A stretch of DNA of 60,344 nucleotides, from the NCBI RefSeq assembly GCF_000003815.2, contig NC_049995.1, forward strand, positions 2,844,113-2,904,456, in the 5' to 3' direction. The stretch comes from Branchiostoma floridae. Its lineage: Eukaryota; Chordata; Leptocardii; Amphioxiformes; Branchiostomatidae. The translations under genes were made by a program, and so were the position numbers. Under the pieces are notes generated by a model that saw nothing but the letters and a program-made list of their open reading frames with translations, was not told the DNA's origin and ran no database searches. Shown one piece after another: positions 52,101 through 58,100 of this stretch (position 1 is its first letter; every line of letters begins with the position of its first letter).

Positions 52101-55100
52101 TCACAACTAACACCGAGTGTCCAACCAACTGCAACGGATGCACAACTAACACCAAGTGTCCAACCTACAGCAACGGATGCACAACTAACACCAAGTGTCC
52201 AACCAACTGAAACGGATTCACAACTAACACCAAGTGTGGATCCAACTGCAACGGATGCACAACTAACAGCTAGTGTGCAACCTACAGCAGCAACGGATGC
52301 ACAACTAACACCGAGTGTCCAACCAACTGCAACAGATGCACAACTAACAGCTAGTGTACAACCTACAGTGACGGTGGTGCAACCAACTGCTTCAGTAGCC
52401 CCCAGTGTTGCAGCATCAGCAGCCCCTACAACTGCCGGACCAACCGGAACATTACCACCAGGAACAGTCGGTAAGGGCACACAGAAAAGTGTTTACCCTC
52501 ATTTGGCATGTCTTCTTGATGACATTTATAGATTAAGTTGTTCAAGAAGTTGTTCTTCATGAGAAGATAACGCCTCAGGAATAGATGCATTGTACTTAAT
52601 CTAATCGGTTACAAACTTCAAGTAATTGATATGTAAAATCTATAGCGGATTGATTTCATTTGGTAAGAAAAGGTACCTTAAGAATTAATAGGCAATTACT
52701 AGATTTTGAAAATTACAAAATTTAAAAATTCTTTACTGTATTTGATGACAACAAGTTCATTTTATGAAGAAAAAGAGCATCACTTAGCTGATAGCAATCA
52801 AACTTCAAATCATGTAGCTGTTTGTTATTATAAAACTAACACATTCTGGTTCTGTTCCTTTACTTAAACTTATCCCCCACAGTGGTTGAAGCTGGTACAG
52901 TGAAGGTAACCTTCCGCAGCCCCAACACCTTCACTCCTGCCGAAAGTGTCGACATGTGGTTCGACTACACTTTCGAGAACAAGGGGAACACTGACATCCC
53001 TGCCAGTAACAGCACTAATGCAGCCTTGAAGGTAAGCTACTAAGATATGTATATTTCTGCCATGTATATCTCGAGACGATTAATAAAAAAACTAAATCAC
53101 TAAAAGCTAAGTAATTGTATGTGACTTATGGTCTACGAGTTCACTAACTGTTACGTGTTCAAATCAGGATAAACTAGTATCATAATGATGCTTATTGTCA
53201 GAAACTGCCAAGAGCTTTATACACGTTCATATATGGTATGAAATGCATTTCAAAGGACGAATATACCTATAAAACTTATAGGTAGAAGTCAATATCAACA
53301 CAAAAGTTGTTATCGTTATGTTTAGCAAAATATAGAAGTCACTTAAGTCTCAAATTCCTTTTACCTCAGATATATTTCTATTAGACTGGACCTAAGGGAA
53401 CTTGTAAGTAACGTCAGAATTCTACAGACCTGTCAGGGAGTAAATAATTTATATATCTATTACATGTACATTAATTTGTACTTGTGGCTTACTGCCTCTT
53501 ACACCTGCCATTTGATCCACTCCCCCTCCAGGTTTACTTCACCAACAATGCACAGTTTGAGTCTGCCACCATCAAGTCTCCGCCCTCTACAGTCACGCTA
53601 TCAGCCTTCGACAGCGCTCTCTCCAGACAGGGCATCAAACAGGGCGCTTCCTTCACGGCGCTCGATGCCACAGCAGCCGTTTCGGTCCCTGAGGCCAACT
53701 GTACCTCCTTCACGCATCTCTGTACGGTTGTGACCTACGCGACCCTGGGCAACCGGTATGCGGACCGCACGGACACCTGTCTAGCCCTGGGGTCGGGGTC
53801 CAACCAAGCTGGACCGCTGGATTGTACTAAAGGTACGGACCCTGAGTAAAGAAACTATTTTTTACAAACACAGCTCCATTCCGCCGACGTTTCAGTGACC
53901 GCCTGTAACCTTCATCAGGGCAATTCTGACTGGTTCACATTGTACCGGTCACCGAAACGTCGGTGTAATAAACCTGTGGTTGTGAAAAAAGAGTGTCTTT
54001 ACTCAATAAATGTACCAATCTGATAAAACTTGATAATTCACGGAGGTACGGACCATTATCTCTTTCCTCTTGACCTCAATGAAATCTGGCATGCAAGAGT
54101 TTGTCATGGATACACAAAGGTACAAACAAACAAACAAACCTAATATGTATTCAATTCAAACAGGTCCTATTGAAACGCAAGATGATTAAGTCATACTGTG
54201 GTACTTATTATTTTACATCACAGGAGTTACGATTTACATTTTGATAAAACAATCAGCAGTCATCTCCAATGTCTGCTTAGTATAGTTGATACTCATAGAA
54301 TTGGATATTTCGATCCATAATTTCAATATAAATATGTATATTTTGCAATCTCAAATAAGTAGATGAAATGTATTTTCTCAACATTATTAGTCACATTATG
54401 AGCTGGCTTAACTTTTTGATACACTTTGTTTTTCAGTGACACAAACATCCTGTTCCGGCTGTGATTCTAACGCAGTTTGTGCGACGGTGGCAGGCCAGGC
54501 CAAGTGTGTCTGTAAAGGAGGGTTCACTGGAGACGGTACCACATGTACAGGTGTGTACTAGGTGTTTACTCAGTGATACATGCAGGGTTGGACAAGTCCA
54601 CTAGCCCTATTGTCCCAGGCCACGTCCTACCTGACTGGCCCGATTGGGCAAGTTATACCTTTTCCATTGAGTGTGATTTTTATCATTATACTTCCAACTT
54701 TTCACAGTCGTAGCATCAAGCATTGGTTATCACAGAAAAATAGATGAACCAATAGCAAGAATTCCATACTATTAGATGGAAATGAAAAATTAAATACATA
54801 CAGTCATGTACTTTTAGAAAAACGATGTCCCCTTCATCAGGGCAATTCTGGCTCACATTGTACTGCAGCAATAGGAAGTCTTCACTCAGTAATGTACCAA
54901 CCTAATTAAACTATTCAGTATAGTTTAGTACATACATGTATCATGTATATGGAAAGTTATGATGGTTCATTTATTACACAGACGTGAACGAGTGTACATC
55001 AGGCACTCCCTGTAGCAGCCTGGCCAACTCCAGATGCGTGAACACGGCCGGCTCGTACGAGTGCCAGTGTGTGCCCCGCTACTACAAGAAACGGCGGGAG

Positions 55101-58100
55101 TGCATGACCACGCTGACGTACCAAGTGGAAGTGACGTTCACAGCCTATAACTACACTTCTGAGTTGGCAGACAGCAACTCCACGGAGTTCATGAAGCTAG
55201 AATACACCTACTCTGAGGAGGTAATCTTATGACCCCTGCAGAAAAGCATTAAATTTTCTACATTTATTTTATAGTAGCAGTTGATTTGTCATTGGAATGG
55301 GTAGAGTTGGAACTAGGTGTGTTACTAGCATTCGTAGATTGCATTTTCAGTGGTTTTGGGCTATGAAAAGGTGATCAGATTTTCCAGTCAAGGAATTTCT
55401 GATTGATGATTTTATGAAAGTCTTCCTTGCCATTGCCGCATGCAGCAGCCACTGTCAAAACTGCAAACTACGTCAGCATCTTAAATCAGAAACCCCATGT
55501 GCAGCTGCGATAGACTTTTTTTCTTTTCCTTGCATTTTGACTCCCCATACATAGATACATGTCAAACACATTCCCCCAACCTCCTCTGTTTTTTGTTGTA
55601 CTGAGGGCCTCACTCAACCTGTTCAATGTCTAATATGATCCTCCCTCTCTTCATCCAGTGCCTTGCAAAATTGTCTTTACCAAAGCTGCAATTGTTAAAG
55701 TAAGACAGTAACATGTAGATGCTCCCTCGTTGTGTGACGCGTAAGGCAATCAGAGGTCCATTATGCTTGCCGTGGCTGTAAAAATTGGGAAAATAAGTGT
55801 TTGCACTCTGAGTGTTGTCTACTTAATATGTGGTATGTTTCGTGCAGTTTGCACATTTTTAGTAAATTCCTATTTTCCTCCATGTAGATGTCTTACGTCT
55901 ACCTGACAAGTACACTGAAGGATTCCTTCCACGGAATGCGCGTGTTGAACTTCCGATCTGGTAGTGTTATTGGCACTCACGCAGCCAACTTGGCAAGCAG
56001 CGGTGGACAGAGTACGAGCAATGTACAGAACGCCGTGAACTCAGCTATCGGTTCCGCATCAGGAACTGCTCTACAGATGCAAGCAAACGTCAAAGTTGCA
56101 GGTAAGACATCTAGTTTGGCGCCCTCTTTGTAAGATTTTTTTTAGTCAGGACTCAGGAGACAAAAAAGTGTCTTATTCATGAAAGAGTTGAAAATTTGCA
56201 ATAATTGATATTGTTACATAGTACAAAATTGAAACTGACCTCAAATGGCCTACTGTACGAGCGATCGCTGTTGTTATTTTTATCCGGGGTATTCGGCGTT
56301 TGGCGCCTACCAGGACGTCATTAGATTGGATTAAGAATTGATATTTAAATTAGCAGATTAAATTAACGGTCAAGATGTAAATCAATCTTTTTCCAAACAC
56401 CTGCTTTTTGCCTACCACTGCGTAACTGTGACATCATCACGATCGCTCGTATAGTCAGTTTCTTCTGTGTTCCAAATATTGTGACATGATTTTGTATAAT
56501 TGTAGTAAAATATGCTTGGTACTTCAGCAAAAGTTGCAAGTTATTTCATAGAACATACACTACATGTATCTCTGTGCCTTTTTTTACTACAAGGAAAGCA
56601 GACATAAGTATCATAAAATGCTAATGTGTCTGAAATTACCATTGAAGCATCTTAATTTCAAATTGCCTTTTCCTGAAGACAGATTACGACGAGTGTGTCA
56701 AAGCCTGAGTTACAATGCATGCATGCTTTAGCAATACTTGCAATGTTTAATAAACTTGTATATCTCAATGATATAGTAATATATCTGTGCTGGCACTAGA
56801 ATACTATTGTTAAGTGCTAGTAATATCTGAAATTACCATTGAAACATCTTAACTTCAAATTGCTTTTCCCTTTGCTAGATTACAACGAGTGTGCTAAAGC
56901 CAGTGACAATGACTGCAGTGAAATGGCAGATTGTATCAACACAGTTGGTTCCTTCACCTGCAAGTGTAAGACTGGGTATGAGGACAGGAACCCCTCTACA
57001 CCTGGAAGGAACTGTTATGGTACGATTGTCGTCTCGATTGATTTGAATGTTGTAAACCATACAATAGTTCAGGTTTAATATGGTATTCACAGTGATTTGT
57101 AGTGCAGATGTGTTGCAAATATTACGTTCTGTTTTGAGTGGCTTTGAATTACGTTGCCTAGTACATGTAAATCATTTCAGACAACTACACTGATCTCTCC
57201 TTTCCTGAATTCATAATGTCTGCAGAATTATGTCCTTGTGCACTTAAATCAACTTAAAAATGCTACCATCTTCTTCAATGTCAATTTTTGCATTGAAAAT
57301 AGATTTCCTGTGCTTACCTACTAATAGCATTAACTTATAGACATGAAGTAATTTTTTTCTGTTTTATCAATTAGATTGTTGATATAAGTTGTATTTTTGT
57401 TAATTTACATTGTACAACTCATTAACAACATTATTGAAAAATTCATTATAAAAGTTATTACAGGCATTAAGATCATGCGCTCCGTGCCGTTTCAGATGCT
57501 TCCCGACTTGCCCTGATTATTGGAGGTGTGATCGGCGGGCTGTTGGCTCTACTGTTGCTGCTCTGCCTCTGTCACCAGTGTATCAAGAAGCAGAGGGGCA
57601 CGGTCAGGACACTTAGCATTCATTTATTCATTCATTCATATAGCAGCATGTACATGGAAAATTAAAAAAATGTCAAGTGAATTGCCTGGCTCATAAAGTA
57701 CTAGTAATCCATCAATGAATCACAATTCTTTGTTTTTATGGGAATGTCCCATGGACTTTGGCCATGTTTTCCAGAGGTCCAGCGGTAATGTTCGAGTTGT
57801 GTGTAGCAATTGTGCCTCAGACAATTTTTTCTGTTTGTTTTTCCAGATATTTGCGGTCATGAACATGACTTGAGAACATCTGGGTGGATTGAATTTTGTA
57901 CAATCATTTATATTGATAGGGACTGGGAGGACAATGATATGGCCGGGGTTTGTGCCCACTGGTATGTGACCTTGTTCATTTTGTCTTTGATTGAAACAGA
58001 AGAAATCTGTGGACCTGAAGTCTATAGACACGGGGGGCCTCGTGTGGGCCCGGCAGGACGATCGCACCTTCTGGTGGCCCGGAGAGGTGGTGCCTGGGAA

